A stretch of 64,000 nt of DNA from Flavobacteriales bacterium UBA2306. GTDB taxonomy: Bacteria > Bacteroidota > Bacteroidia > Flavobacteriales > Weeksellaceae. Below the pieces are notes generated by a model. It saw nothing but the letters and a program-made list of their open reading frames with translations, made no database searches and was not told where the DNA came from. The stretch is taken from NCBI GenBank assembly GCA_002345565.1, contig DDVS01000005.1, forward strand, positions 62,001 to 126,000, given 5' to 3'. The translations under genes and the position numbers were made by a program. This document shows, piece after piece, positions 33,411-42,010 of this stretch (its first letter is position 1; the number at the start of each line of letters is the position of its first letter).

Positions 33411-33525
33411 CATAGCCCCGATAGTAGCGGCATCCTTTTTTGCCATTGCGGTGGAAATTTCTAAGGATTGCTTCACTTCGTTCGCAATGACAAAAAAGAT
33501 ATAGCGGATAGCGGGAAATAGCTCC
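33411..33525 (+). repeat. Structured repeat element A between two unrelated genes
   Basis: The 5' part contains AGCCCCGATAGTAGCGGCAT (33414-33433), then CC and a T run. The 3' part contains ATATAGCGGATAGCGGGAAA (33499-33518), TAGCTCC. The centre forms a hairpin in which CTTTTTTGCCATTGCG (33435-33450) pairs with CGCAATGACAAAAAAG (33483-33498), 15 of 16 positions. AGC and CCCG near the start can also pair with CGGG and GCT near the end. Its core layout matches elements B1 and B2. Confidence 0.8.
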
Positions 33526-33561
33526 TAAAAATTAGAAGATAAATATTTTAAAATATTGAAA

Positions 33562-34626
33562 ATGAGAAAATTATTTGGAATTGGTTTGTTGTGTGTTCTG
33601 GGATTTGTGAAAGCGCAAACTTGGAAAACGGAAGACCAATACATCCAAAAATTTGCACCTTATGCGGTGGAAGAAATGGAGAAATATAAAATCCCTGCGA
33701 GTATCACTTTGGCTCAGGGACTTTTGGAAACCGGAGGCGGACAAAGTCGATTGGCGCAATTGGGGAAAAATCATTTCGGAATCAAATGTAAGGAAGATTG
33801 GACGGGAAAAACAATGAGCCACACAGATGACGCTCCCAACGAGTGTTTCCGAGTTTATGAAGACCCGAAGCAATCTTACGAGGATCACTCAATTTTTTTG
33901 GCGACTAGAAAGTATTATACCAAATTGTTTGACCTAGACCCGAAAGATTACAAAGCTTGGGCACACGGACTTAAAAAAGCTGGATATGCGACCAACCCGA
34001 GATATGCCTATATTTTGATTGATAAAATTGAGAAGTATAAGCTTTATGAATTTGATAATACAACAAAAGATGAGGTTTATTATGCGATTTTGAAATTGTA
34101 TCCAAGCCTTAATAGCGATGCGGTTTTTATGGCGCAATTAAGCCAAGAAAAACAAAATGAAAAAGTGGTTCCGCCAACCATTAAAGTGGCTTATACACAA
34201 GATTCTTATGCCAAACAACAAGCAAAAGTGGCTCAAATTATTGATGATAAAAGCAAAGCCAATCTCCTGAAAAATATCTTGGTGAAAAACCATCCCAATG
34301 GTGATTTGAAATTTTTCGTAATGCCTGTGGATGCTAATGTTTCTGATATTTCTAAAAAATTCGGAATCAGTGAAAGCCGATTGATGAAATATAATGAACT
34401 AGAAAATCCTGAACTTTCGAAAAATGATATTATCTTTTTAGAAGGCAAAAAATCTTCCGGAAACAAGGAAACTTACAAAGCAGGAATTGGCGAAACTATG
34501 CACGATATTGCTCAGAAATTCGGAATCAAATTGAAGAAATTGTATTCTAAAAACAGAATGGAAGCAGGCGAAGAGCCGAGAGCAGGACAACTGATCTATC
34601 TGCAAAGTAAAAAACCGAGAAGTTAG
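33562..34626 (+). CDS. Glucosaminidase with LysM-type cell-wall binding repeats
   Basis: 354 residues from the ATG at 33562, with a signal peptide ending KAQ near residue 20. The mannosyl-glycoprotein endo-beta-N-acetylglucosaminidase domain (GH73; about 25-165) has the ITLAQGLLETGGGQSRLA catalytic region and NHFGIKC. Two LysM-like repeats follow (about 250-300 and 305-350; for example VSDISKKFGISESRLMKYN). It should cleave peptidoglycan glycan strands in the periplasm. It follows element A and precedes hemL by a repeat-rich leader. Confidence 0.9.
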   Translation: MRKLFGIGLLCVLGFVKAQTWKTEDQYIQKFAPYAVEEMEKYKIPASITLAQGLLETGGGQSRLAQLGKNHFGIKCKEDWTGKTMSHTDDAPNECFRVYEDPKQSYEDHSIFLATRKYYTKLFDLDPKDYKAWAHGLKKAGYATNPRYAYILIDKIEKYKLYEFDNTTKDEVYYAILKLYPSLNSDAVFMAQLSQEKQNEKVVPPTIKVAYTQDSYAKQQAKVAQIIDDKSKANLLKNILVKNHPNGDLKFFVMPVDANVSDISKKFGISESRLMKYNELENPELSKNDIIFLEGKKSSGNKETYKAGIGETMHDIAQKFGIKLKKLYSKNRMEAGEEPRAGQLIYLQSKKPRS

Positions 34627-34657
34627 AATTTAGAAATTAGAGGTTAGAATTTAGACC
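34623..34657 (+). repeat. Five TTAGANN 7-base units
   Basis: TTAGA occurs five times at exact 7-base steps from 34623 to 34657, starting inside the stop region of the glucosaminidase gene. Confidence 0.6.
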
Positions 34658-34660
34658 AAC

Positions 34661-34688
34661 AACTACCAACCAATAACAAACAACAATA
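34661..34688 (+). repeat. Four AACNNNN 7-base units running into the hemL ATG
   Basis: AAC occurs at 34661, 34668, 34675 and 34682; the next 7-base step is exactly the ATG at 34689. It follows the TTAGANN array directly. Confidence 0.65.
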
Positions 34689-35969
34689 ATGTTATACCAA
34701 AGAAGTTCAGCGCTTTTCGAAGAAGCGTACCAATATATTCCGGGCGGTGTTAATTCGCCGGTTCGTGCATTTAAATCTGTGGGCGGTGTTCCGCTATTTA
34801 TGAAATCTGCGAAAGGTGCTTACCTTACAGATGAAGACGACAGAACCTATGTCGATTATATCAACTCTTGGGGACCAGCAATTTTGGGTCATACGCACCC
34901 AGAAGTTTTGGAAGCTCTGAAACTACAGGCTGAGAAAGGATTTTCCTTCGGAGCACCGACAGAATTGGAAACTGAGATTGCAAAATTCATTGTAGAAAAT
35001 GTTCCTAATGTTGACCAGATCAGAATGGTTTCTTCGGGAACTGAGGCTTGTATGAGCGCCATTCGTTTGGCAAGAGGTTATACGGAAAGAGAAAAAATCA
35101 TCAAGTTCGAAGGTTGTTATCACGGACATTCGGATTCGTTTCTGATTCAGGCAGGAAGTGGAATGGCGACTTTCGGAAGTCCCAATTCTCCGGGCGTTAC
35201 GCAAGGAACGGCGAAAGATACTTTGCTCGCCGAATACAATAACATCGAACAGGTTGAAGATCTTTTCAAGAATAATCCGGAGCAGATTGCGGCGATTATC
35301 GTAGAACCGATTGCCGGAAATATGGGTTGTATTTTGCCGGAAAATCAGTTCCTTCAAAATCTTAGAAGAATCTGTGACGAGAATGGTGCATTATTGATTT
35401 TTGATGAGGTAATGACAGGTTTCCGTTTGGCTTTTGGTGGCGCGCAAGAAGCTTTGGGCGTGACGGCGGATTTGATAACTTACGGAAAAGTGATTGGCGG
35501 TGGATTACCGGTTGGTGCTTTCGCCGGAAGAAACGAAATTATGAATTGGCTTTCGCCAAGAGGACGCGTTTATCAAGCCGGAACTTTAAGTGGAAATCCT
35601 TTGGCTATGAGAGCTGGACTTAAAACGTTACAACTGATAAAAGAAGATGCGGATTTCTATAAAAAATTAGATAAAACAACAGAAACCTTAGACTTCGAAA
35701 TCGGAAAAATTCTTAACGAAAAAGGAATCCGACACAGAATCAACAGAAAAGGAAGTATGATGTCGATTTTCTTTGATGTGACGTCTGCAAGTAATTTTAA
35801 TGAAGTGAATAATTCCAATATTGGGTTGTTTAACAATCTGTTTCATCAGGTTTTGGAACAAGGAATTTATCTTCCGCCAAGTGGTTATGAGACTTGGTTT
35901 ATTTCGTCCGCAATTGGCGATACAGAGATTGATAAAACGCTGGAAGCTTTTAGGAAGTTTCAGTATTAG
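34689..35969 (+). CDS. hemL: Glutamate-1-semialdehyde 2,1-aminomutase
   Basis: PLP enzyme making 5-aminolevulinate, the first tetrapyrrole precursor, in the C5 pathway. 426 residues. Motifs: YIPGGVNSPVRAF, VSSGTEACMSAIRLARG, EGCYHGHSDSFL, and the PLP lysine Lys267 in LITYGKVIGGGLPVGAF. Cytoplasmic. Its leader carries two types of 7-base repeats. A terminator follows directly. Confidence 0.97.
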   Translation: MLYQRSSALFEEAYQYIPGGVNSPVRAFKSVGGVPLFMKSAKGAYLTDEDDRTYVDYINSWGPAILGHTHPEVLEALKLQAEKGFSFGAPTELETEIAKFIVENVPNVDQIRMVSSGTEACMSAIRLARGYTEREKIIKFEGCYHGHSDSFLIQAGSGMATFGSPNSPGVTQGTAKDTLLAEYNNIEQVEDLFKNNPEQIAAIIVEPIAGNMGCILPENQFLQNLRRICDENGALLIFDEVMTGFRLAFGGAQEALGVTADLITYGKVIGGGLPVGAFAGRNEIMNWLSPRGRVYQAGTLSGNPLAMRAGLKTLQLIKEDADFYKKLDKTTETLDFEIGKILNEKGIRHRINRKGSMMSIFFDVTSASNFNEVNNSNIGLFNNLFHQVLEQGIYLPPSGYETWFISSAIGDTEIDKTLEAFRKFQY

Positions 35970-35976
35970 ATAAAGA

Positions 35977-36005
35977 AAACCTTTCCGATTTTAGAAAGGT
36001 TTTTA
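35977..36005 (+). terminator. Terminator of hemL
   Basis: AAAACCTTTC pairs with GAAAGGTTTT around an 8-base loop, ending in T run at 36000-36008. Confidence 0.85.
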
Positions 36006-36132
36006 TTTAATATTCTGTCAAAAGTCAGCTCAAGAAAATTGGAACAGGTTTTCTTATTTTCTACCTTAGTAACTCCAAAATGATAAACCGAAATTCATTT
36101 AAAGACCGTTCTTTTCTGTGAGGGCGGTTTTT

Positions 36133-37194
36133 TTATTTTGATGGTTTTGCTCTCAAATATTGATGCGGATAAAAACAATCATCGCCATTTTGCCAAGAAG
36201 ATTGAACTGCAAAATAAGGATTTCTCAGAATTTCTCTAGCCAAGAAAATCAAATCTGCTTGTCCGTTTTCTAAAATTTCTTCTGCTTGTTCTGCAGAAGT
36301 GATTAATCCAACTGCTCCAGTTTTAATTTCTGAAATTTTCTTAACATCTTCTGCTAAAGGAACCTGATAACCTGGTTTCAAAGGAATTGTAACACCGTTG
36401 ATATTTCCACCACTGGAAACATCGACCAAATCTACATTTTTGGTTTTTAAAACTTTAGCCAATTCTACACTGTCGGAGATTTCCCAACCATTTTCCGCAT
36501 ATTCGGTTCCGGATATTCTCACAAAAAGTGCTTGCTTTTCTGTGATTTCAGAATTTACGGCATCCACAATTTCCATCAAGAATCTTGCGCGGTTTTCCGG
36601 ATTTCCACCATATTCATCGGTTCTTGTATTGGAAAGAGGAGACAAAAATTGATGAATCAAATAACCGTGCGCTCCGTGAATTTCTATGACATCAAATCCT
36701 GCATCAACAGCTCTTTTAGTTGCTTTTCGGAAATCTTCTACCAAAGTTTTAATTTCTTCAACGGATAATTCGTGCGGGATTCTTTCTGAATGATGAAACG
36801 GAATTGGACTTGGAGCAATGGTTTCCCAACCTTCTTCCAAACTCATTTGTCGATTGGTTTCAGCGGAAATAGAACCTTTACGTCCAGCGTGAGCTAGTTG
36901 AATCCCGATTTTACTTTCCGAATTCTGGTGAACAAAATCAACGATTTTTTTCAAAGCCAAAGCTTGTTCATCATTCCAGATTCCAAGGCATTTGTTAGTG
37001 ATTCTTCCGCGTGGTTCAACGCCTGTTGCTTCTACGATAATCAGTCCTGCACCACCTTGAGCGCGACTTCCATAATGAACAAAATGGAAATCATTCGCAA
37101 CGCCGTCTTCCGCAGAATACATACACATTGGCGACATTACGATTCGGTTTTTCAGCTCTATATTTCTGAATGTTATTGGTGTGAAAAGTTTCAT
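36133..37194 (-). CDS. Old Yellow Enzyme of the YqjM/NamA class (NADPH dehydrogenase)
   Basis: 353 residues, FMN-binding TIM barrel. Class-typical residues: Cys24 and Tyr26 in SPMCMYSAEDG, the substrate His pair in IEIHGAHGYLIHQF, the PLSNTRTDEYGG segment, and the C-terminal Arg after YPHQYLRA. Enzymes of this group reduce activated C=C bonds (for example of reactive enals) with NADPH. The ATG overlaps the TGA of the upstream gene (ATGA), indicating coupling. Confidence 0.9.
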   Translation of the reverse strand: MKLFTPITFRNIELKNRIVMSPMCMYSAEDGVANDFHFVHYGSRAQGGAGLIIVEATGVEPRGRITNKCLGIWNDEQALALKKIVDFVHQNSESKIGIQLAHAGRKGSISAETNRQMSLEEGWETIAPSPIPFHHSERIPHELSVEEIKTLVEDFRKATKRAVDAGFDVIEIHGAHGYLIHQFLSPLSNTRTDEYGGNPENRARFLMEIVDAVNSEITEKQALFVRISGTEYAENGWEISDSVELAKVLKTKNVDLVDVSSGGNINGVTIPLKPGYQVPLAEDVKKISEIKTGAVGLITSAEQAEEILENGQADLIFLAREILRNPYFAVQSSWQNGDDCFYPHQYLRAKPSK

Positions 37195-37664
37195 TTTTTC
37201 AAATTATATATTTTGTTACTATTGTCGAAATAAACAGGGAATTTTAGAGTTTTTTCATAGTTTTCCCAATTACCTTCAAAGCTAATAACAGCCAATTTTC
37301 CTAAGCTTAAAAAAAGCATATTTCCGGAAAAAATACCATTATGTTTTCCCGTACCTTCTTCAGAGAGCTTGAAGTCATAAATTTTAAGATTCTCTTTTGG
37401 TGATTTTTTTGTCTCTTTTAAATTGAGAATTATTGTTCCATTGAAATTTGCCTTTGTTCCTTCTACATCAGTATAGCCAGACACTTTATAAGTTTCTGGT
37501 GAATTATTTTGTAATGATACGGAATCGAAAACAACTTTTATTTTTGTTTTTTTATTGATGTCCCCTAAATAAGATTCGCTGTTGTTCTTAATGAGGTTTT
37601 CAGTTTGTGCGTTGAAAATTGTAAATCCGAAAATAAGGACTAAAAGAAAAATTACTTTTTTCAT
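37191..37664 (-). CDS. Secreted hypothetical protein
   Basis: 157 residues from the ATG at 37664 (MKKVIFLLVLIFGFTIFNAQ), a signal peptide with cleavage after Ala-Gln near residue 19. The mature part is beta-rich with many Lys and Asn residues and has no recognised family. It is probably periplasmic. Its stop codon overlaps the start of the Old Yellow Enzyme gene by 4 bases. Element B2 lies 30 bases upstream of its start. Confidence 0.65.
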   Translation of the reverse strand: MKKVIFLLVLIFGFTIFNAQTENLIKNNSESYLGDINKKTKIKVVFDSVSLQNNSPETYKVSGYTDVEGTKANFNGTIILNLKETKKSPKENLKIYDFKLSEEGTGKHNGIFSGNMLFLSLGKLAVISFEGNWENYEKTLKFPVYFDNSNKIYNLKK

Positions 37665-37693
37665 AACCATAAATTTTAAACATTGAATCACTC

Positions 37694-37796
37694 GCAACCC
37701 GACTTGAGCGGAAATCCTTTTTTGCGTGGATTTCGAGTTCTATATAAACCGAAATCGTCGACAAAAAAGATTGGGAGCGGAAGGCGGATAAGTTGC
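37694..37796 (+). repeat. Structured repeat element B2
   Basis: It begins GCAAC (37694-37698), CCGACTTGAGCGGAAATCC, then a T run. It ends with GATTGGGAGCGGAAGGCGG, ATAA, GTTGC (37792-37796). Terminal GCAAC and GTTGC are complementary. The core hairpin pairs CTTTTTTG (37717-37724) with CAAAAAAG (37762-37769) and GATTTCG (37729-37735) with CGAAATC (37750-37756). The ends match B1 except for the compensated change. Confidence 0.8.
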
Positions 37797-37804
37797 ACTA
37801 AAAA

Positions 37805-38260
37805 TTAAACTCCAAATTGTGTCAAATGATGGTCGAGATGTTTGGACATCATATTGTTCCATTCGGTTGCAGTGAGTTTTCCGAAGTTGAAACTCTCTTT
37901 TCCGTCAAAAGCTTCTGCGCCTAATTGTTGTGTTTTTTGGATAAATCCTATGATTCTTTTTCTCTCTTCTTCAAAGATTTTGTTGTCTGTTATCACAAAC
38001 ATTGCGGAAGTTGGAGAGTTATGTTTGTAAGGAACTTCGTTCACGACTTTTGGTTTTACAAATTGTTTCAGAACCCATTTTGTGAGACGATTTGGTTTCT
38101 TGTGTTTTTCCTGTTCGTAGATGAGTTCATAAGTCACATTACAGTGAGCCAGCATTTTATCAACGGACATTACGCCCCATTTCGGGAAAGAATCTTCCGT
38201 GAGTGCATTGATTCTCTTGATGAAATGTGACGTGTCGTTTTGGTCAAATATATTCTTCAT
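37805..38260 (-). CDS. DUF1569 (DinB-like) protein
   Basis: 151 residues, four-helix bundle like DinB. The pattern is MSVDKMLAHCNVTYELI near residue 31 and HLDHHLTQFG at the C-terminus, which supplies the conserved histidine positions. DUF1569 proteins are common in Bacteroidota; their activity is unknown. It lies between element B2 and pyrG, and transcribes away from pyrG. Confidence 0.75.
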   Translation of the reverse strand: MKNIFDQNDTSHFIKRINALTEDSFPKWGVMSVDKMLAHCNVTYELIYEQEKHKKPNRLTKWVLKQFVKPKVVNEVPYKHNSPTSAMFVITDNKIFEEERKRIIGFIQKTQQLGAEAFDGKESFNFGKLTATEWNNMMSKHLDHHLTQFGV

Positions 38261-38312
38261 TTTTTAGGTCGTGATTTTATACTTTATTAACTTGTAAAGT
38301 TACGAACTAAAA

Positions 38313-38343
38313 TTGTTTTTTAGGTCGAGATGCTTTAACTTTG
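38313..38343 (+). promoter_or_regulatory. Promoter of pyrG
   Basis: TTG (38313-38315), 20 bases, TAACTTTG (38336-38343), 15 bases before the ATG at 38359. Confidence 0.65.
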
Positions 38344-38358
38344 CACAAACCTAATCTA

Positions 38359-39972
38359 ATGAGTAAAAAAGAAACGAAATACATCTTTGTGACAGGAGGT
38401 GTGACATCGTCACTGGGTAAAGGAATCGTCTCAGCTTCTTTGGGACTTCTACTGAAATCTCGCGGTTTCAAAGTTACCATCCAAAAACTTGACCCTTATA
38501 TCAACATCGATCCCGGAACCCTTAATCCTTATGAACACGGTGAATGTTATGTGACCGAAGACGGCGCAGAAACAGATCTAGACCTTGGACATTACGAGAG
38601 ATTCTTGGATTCTCCAACTTCACAAAACAACAACGTTACAACCGGAAAAATCTACCAAACCGTTATTGAAAAGGAGCGTAAAGGGGATTTTCTTGGGAAA
38701 ACAGTTCAGGTGATTCCACACATTACAAACGAAATCAAACGCAGAATCAAAATGCTTTCCAAGAAGGACTATGATATCATTATCACAGAAATTGGAGGAA
38801 CAGTTGGTGATATCGAGTCGCTTCCTTATATAGAAAGTGTTCGTCAGTTGCAATGGGAATTAGGTAAAAATAATTCTATGGTTATTCATTTGACGCTATT
38901 ACCATATTTAGCTTCTAGTGGAGAACTGAAGACAAAACCTTCTCAGCATTCTGTTCGTCAATTGATGGAAAGTGGGATTCAAGCAGATGTTTTGGTTTGC
39001 AGAACCGAGCATCACATTCCGAAAGAGCAGAAAGCAAAATTAGCTCAGTTCTGTAACGTAGGTATCGAAAGCGTTATCGAATGTATCGATATGCCAACTA
39101 TTTACGAAGTGCCGTTAGATTTACAAAGACAAAAATTCGATGAGGTTGTTCTTAAAGAATTGAATCTGCCTGTTGGAAAAGATTCTAACTTGAAAGACTG
39201 GAAATCATTCCTTAAAAAATATAAAAATCCGAAGAAAAGTGTAGAAATCGCTTTGGTAGGGAAATATGTGTCGCTTCAGGATTCTTATAAGTCCATTGCC
39301 GAAGCATTTATCCACGCCGGTGCGGATATGGAGACGGAGGTTAAGGTGCGTTGGGTTTACAGTGGTGACATCCAAACTGAAGGTGCGGAAAAACTTTTGA
39401 AAGGCGTTGACGGAATCCTTGTCGCTCCAGGTTTTGGTGACAGAGGTATAGAAGGAAAGATCCAGGCAGCTAAATATGCAAGAGAGAACAAAGTACCATT
39501 GTTGGGAATTTGTCTGGGGATGCAGATTATGACGATAGAATTTGCCAGAAATGTATTAGGATTAGCTAAAGCCAACAGTATGGAATTCGATACTTCTACG
39601 CCAGATCCGGTAATATCTCTAATGGAGGAGCAGAAAAATGTGGTGGAAAAAGGCGGAACAATGCGTCTTGGTGCCTGGAAGTGTGCTTTGAAATCAGGCT
39701 CAAGATTGTCAGAAATCTATGGCGCAAAAACTATTTCGGAACGTCATCGCCACAGATACGAGTTCAATAGCGATTACAAAAAAGACTTCGAAGATAAAGG
39801 TCTTGTTCCAACAGGACTTAATCCCGAAACAGGCTTGGTTGAAACTTTAGAATTGAAAGACCATCCTTTCTATGTAGGCGTTCAATATCATCCGGAATAT
39901 AAGAGTACGGTTGCAACACCGCATCCTTTATTCAAAGCGTTTGTTAGCGCAACAGTTAAAAACAAAAAATAA
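38359..39972 (+). CDS. pyrG: CTP synthase
   Basis: Converts UTP to CTP with glutamine and ATP. 537 residues. The synthetase domain begins FVTGGVTSSLGKGIVSASLG and has the KLDPYINIDPGTLNPYEHGE core. The C-terminal glutamine amidotransferase domain has the catalytic Cys in GICLGMQ and the His/Glu pair in VGVQYHPEYKS. I chose the ATG at 38359, since the TTG six codons upstream belongs to the -7 box. Confidence 0.97.
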   Translation: MSKKETKYIFVTGGVTSSLGKGIVSASLGLLLKSRGFKVTIQKLDPYINIDPGTLNPYEHGECYVTEDGAETDLDLGHYERFLDSPTSQNNNVTTGKIYQTVIEKERKGDFLGKTVQVIPHITNEIKRRIKMLSKKDYDIIITEIGGTVGDIESLPYIESVRQLQWELGKNNSMVIHLTLLPYLASSGELKTKPSQHSVRQLMESGIQADVLVCRTEHHIPKEQKAKLAQFCNVGIESVIECIDMPTIYEVPLDLQRQKFDEVVLKELNLPVGKDSNLKDWKSFLKKYKNPKKSVEIALVGKYVSLQDSYKSIAEAFIHAGADMETEVKVRWVYSGDIQTEGAEKLLKGVDGILVAPGFGDRGIEGKIQAAKYARENKVPLLGICLGMQIMTIEFARNVLGLAKANSMEFDTSTPDPVISLMEEQKNVVEKGGTMRLGAWKCALKSGSRLSEIYGAKTISERHRHRYEFNSDYKKDFEDKGLVPTGLNPETGLVETLELKDHPFYVGVQYHPEYKSTVATPHPLFKAFVSATVKNKK

Positions 39973-39978
39973 ATTAAT

Positions 39979-40008
39979 GAATGGCTCAAAGTATTTCCTT
40001 GAGCCATT
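39979..40008 (+). terminator. Hairpin after pyrG
   Basis: AATGGCTCAA pairs with TTGAGCCATT around a 9-base loop. The following T run is weak, so it may be an attenuating hairpin rather than a full terminator. Confidence 0.55.
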
Positions 40009-40040
40009 CGTCTTTATAACGGAATCTGAAAAATAAATCC

Positions 40041-40048
40041 TATTTTTG
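40041..40048 (+). promoter_or_regulatory. -7 box of yidC
   Basis: TATTTTTG ends 82 bases before the ATG at 40131, giving a long leader that includes four AACNNNN units. Confidence 0.45.
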
Positions 40049-40088
40049 CAGACCAAAATAAAAGATTTGAAATTTGAGATTATTTGTC

Positions 40089-40130
40089 AACTTCAAACTT
40101 CAAACTTTAAACTTTAAATTCAATTCTATA
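40089..40130 (+). repeat. Four AACNNNN 7-base units in the yidC leader
   Basis: AACTTCA twice, AACTTTA twice, then AATTCAA and TTCTATA: six 7-base steps from 40089 to the ATG at 40131, in exact phase. Confidence 0.65.
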
Positions 40131-41918
40131 ATGCAACAGAATAACGGATTAGACAAAAACCAGTTGATTAGTTTCGGGGTTTTTTCTATGATTCTTATCG
40201 GTTTTATGTTTTATTTCCAAAACAAAAACGCCAAAGCTGAACAAGAACAATTGGCTCTAGATGCCAAAAAAACAGAACAGACTGCAAAAGCAAAAGTGTC
40301 TGCAACCAACCTAAACGCTGCAACAGTAACATCTACTTCTGTTCAGAAAGTTAATCTTCAGAATGATGAATTAGCTTTGGAATTCTCTAGCGTTGGTGGG
40401 CAATTGAGTTCTGTTAAATTGAACAAATTCAAAGCTTACGGAGATAAACCACTTTATCTTTTTAATAACAACAATTCTAATTACGGATTCGAGTTCAAAG
40501 ATAAATCAGGTAAGGTTTTTAATACTAAAGATTTGGTTTTTGCGCCACAAGTTGCAGGAAATGTTGTGACATTGAGTTCAAAAGTAGGGAACGCTGTTAT
40601 TCAATTCATTTATACATTGAAGCCAAAATATGCATTAGATTTCCAAGTGAAAACACAAGGTTTGGCCAGCATCGTGAATGATGGTAAGGCTAATTTCGTT
40701 TGGAATTACAATGTAAGAGGTGCTGAAAAAGGACGTTCGCAGGAAGAAACTCACACCGAGTTTTCTTATGCATTCAACAATTATAAAGACTACGATTACG
40801 ACGCTCGTTCTGATATGGATGAGCCGGACGAAACGCTGAACTGGATTGGTGTAAAACAACAGTTCTTCGCAGCGGTTATCGAAGCTAAAAATGGATTCAC
40901 AAAATCAAAAGGAAACCAAGAAGCTATTCCGGAAGGTGAGTTCTTGAAGAAATTCAATTATGACGGACAGGTTAATTTGGCTGGAAACGAGTTGAATCAA
41001 GACTTCACTTGGTATTTTATGCCATTGGATATGGATTTGTTGAAATCATTTGACAAAAACTTTGACGAGATTATTCCATTAGGCTGGTCATTCATTGGTT
41101 CATTGAATAGATATGTGTTTATGCCGTTGTATGATTTGCTTTCCAGTTGGGGAATCGCTGCAGGTTGGGCTATTTTCTGGATGACGATTATCGTTAAATT
41201 AATTTTGTCTCCGGTAATGTTCAAACAGCACAAGCTAAGTGCAATGATGAAAGTAATTCGTCCGGAAATTGATGAAGTGAATGCCAAATTCAAAGACGCT
41301 GACCCGATGAAAAAACAACAGGAAACAATGGCGGTTTATCGAAAGGCTGGCGTGAATCAAATGGCAGGTTGTTTACCGGCGTTGGTTCAGATTCCTTTGT
41401 TCTACGCGCTCTTCCGTTTCTTCCCGAATATGTTGGAGCTTAGAGGGAAAAGCTTCTGGTTCGTTCCAGATTTGACAGCTTATGACGACATCATCAGTTG
41501 GGGAACCAACATTCCGTTGTTAGGAAACCACTTAAGTGTATTTGCGATTGCGTGTACGATTGTGATTTTGATTTATACAATTATGACTTCAGGTAACATT
41601 CAGCAGCCTCAACAAGAAGGAATGCCGAATATGAAAGTCCTGATGTACATCTTCCCAATCACGTTCTTATTCTTCTTGAATAGTTCTGCATCCGGTTTAT
41701 CTTGGTATTATTTCGTATCCAATGCAATTAACATTGTGATTATCTTGGTGATTAAAAATTTCATTCTTGATGAGAAAAAAATCCACGCTCAGATTCAGGC
41801 TAACAAACAGAAGGAACCTAAGAAAGAAGGTAAATTCCAAAAGAGAATGAGAGAGATGATGGAGAAAGCTCAAGAGCAACAAAAAGCTCAGGAGCAAACA
41901 AGAAACAAAAGAAAATAA
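40131..41918 (+). CDS. yidC: Membrane protein insertase YidC
   Basis: 595 residues. Start ATG at 40131 (MQQNNGLDKNQLISFG); the frame extends to 40074 through the repeat-rich leader. An N-terminal membrane segment, a large periplasmic beta domain (about 60-340), and the conserved C-terminal insertase core (about 355-570) with WAIFWMTIIVKLILSPVMFKQ, and a basic tail (570-595) for ribosome contact. It inserts and folds inner-membrane proteins with or without SecYEG. Confidence 0.96.
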   Translation: MQQNNGLDKNQLISFGVFSMILIGFMFYFQNKNAKAEQEQLALDAKKTEQTAKAKVSATNLNAATVTSTSVQKVNLQNDELALEFSSVGGQLSSVKLNKFKAYGDKPLYLFNNNNSNYGFEFKDKSGKVFNTKDLVFAPQVAGNVVTLSSKVGNAVIQFIYTLKPKYALDFQVKTQGLASIVNDGKANFVWNYNVRGAEKGRSQEETHTEFSYAFNNYKDYDYDARSDMDEPDETLNWIGVKQQFFAAVIEAKNGFTKSKGNQEAIPEGEFLKKFNYDGQVNLAGNELNQDFTWYFMPLDMDLLKSFDKNFDEIIPLGWSFIGSLNRYVFMPLYDLLSSWGIAAGWAIFWMTIIVKLILSPVMFKQHKLSAMMKVIRPEIDEVNAKFKDADPMKKQQETMAVYRKAGVNQMAGCLPALVQIPLFYALFRFFPNMLELRGKSFWFVPDLTAYDDIISWGTNIPLLGNHLSVFAIACTIVILIYTIMTSGNIQQPQQEGMPNMKVLMYIFPITFLFFLNSSASGLSWYYFVSNAINIVIILVIKNFILDEKKIHAQIQANKQKEPKKEGKFQKRMREMMEKAQEQQKAQEQTRNKRK

Positions 41919-41922
41919 ATAT

Positions 41923-41950
41923 TAAGCGGTAATTTTTACCGCTTTTTTTA
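41923..41950 (+). terminator. Terminator of yidC
   Basis: AAGCGGTAA pairs with TTACCGCTT around ATTT, followed by a T run. Confidence 0.85.
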
Positions 41951-41965
41951 TTTTTGCCAAATGTA

Positions 41966-41990
41966 TGTCAGGCTGAGCGGAGTCGAAGCC
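41966..41990 (-). repeat. Single REP-like arm before trmH
   Basis: On the minus strand it reads GGCTTCGACTCCGCTCAGCC then TGACA, the same pattern as the arms at 22516, 26748 and in rsmE. Confidence 0.55.
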
Positions 41991-42010
41991 TTTTTGAATT
42001 TTTATTTACT

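Noticed and set aside
36085..36125. Hairpin with ACCG and CGGT before the Old Yellow Enzyme end
   Set aside because: Only a 4-5 bp stem with a long loop and an uncertain T run; it could be a weak terminator but the support is too thin to list.
41954..42010. N-terminal extension of trmH
   Set aside because: These codons are a REP-like arm and flanking DNA; the TrmH fold starts at the ATG at 42011.
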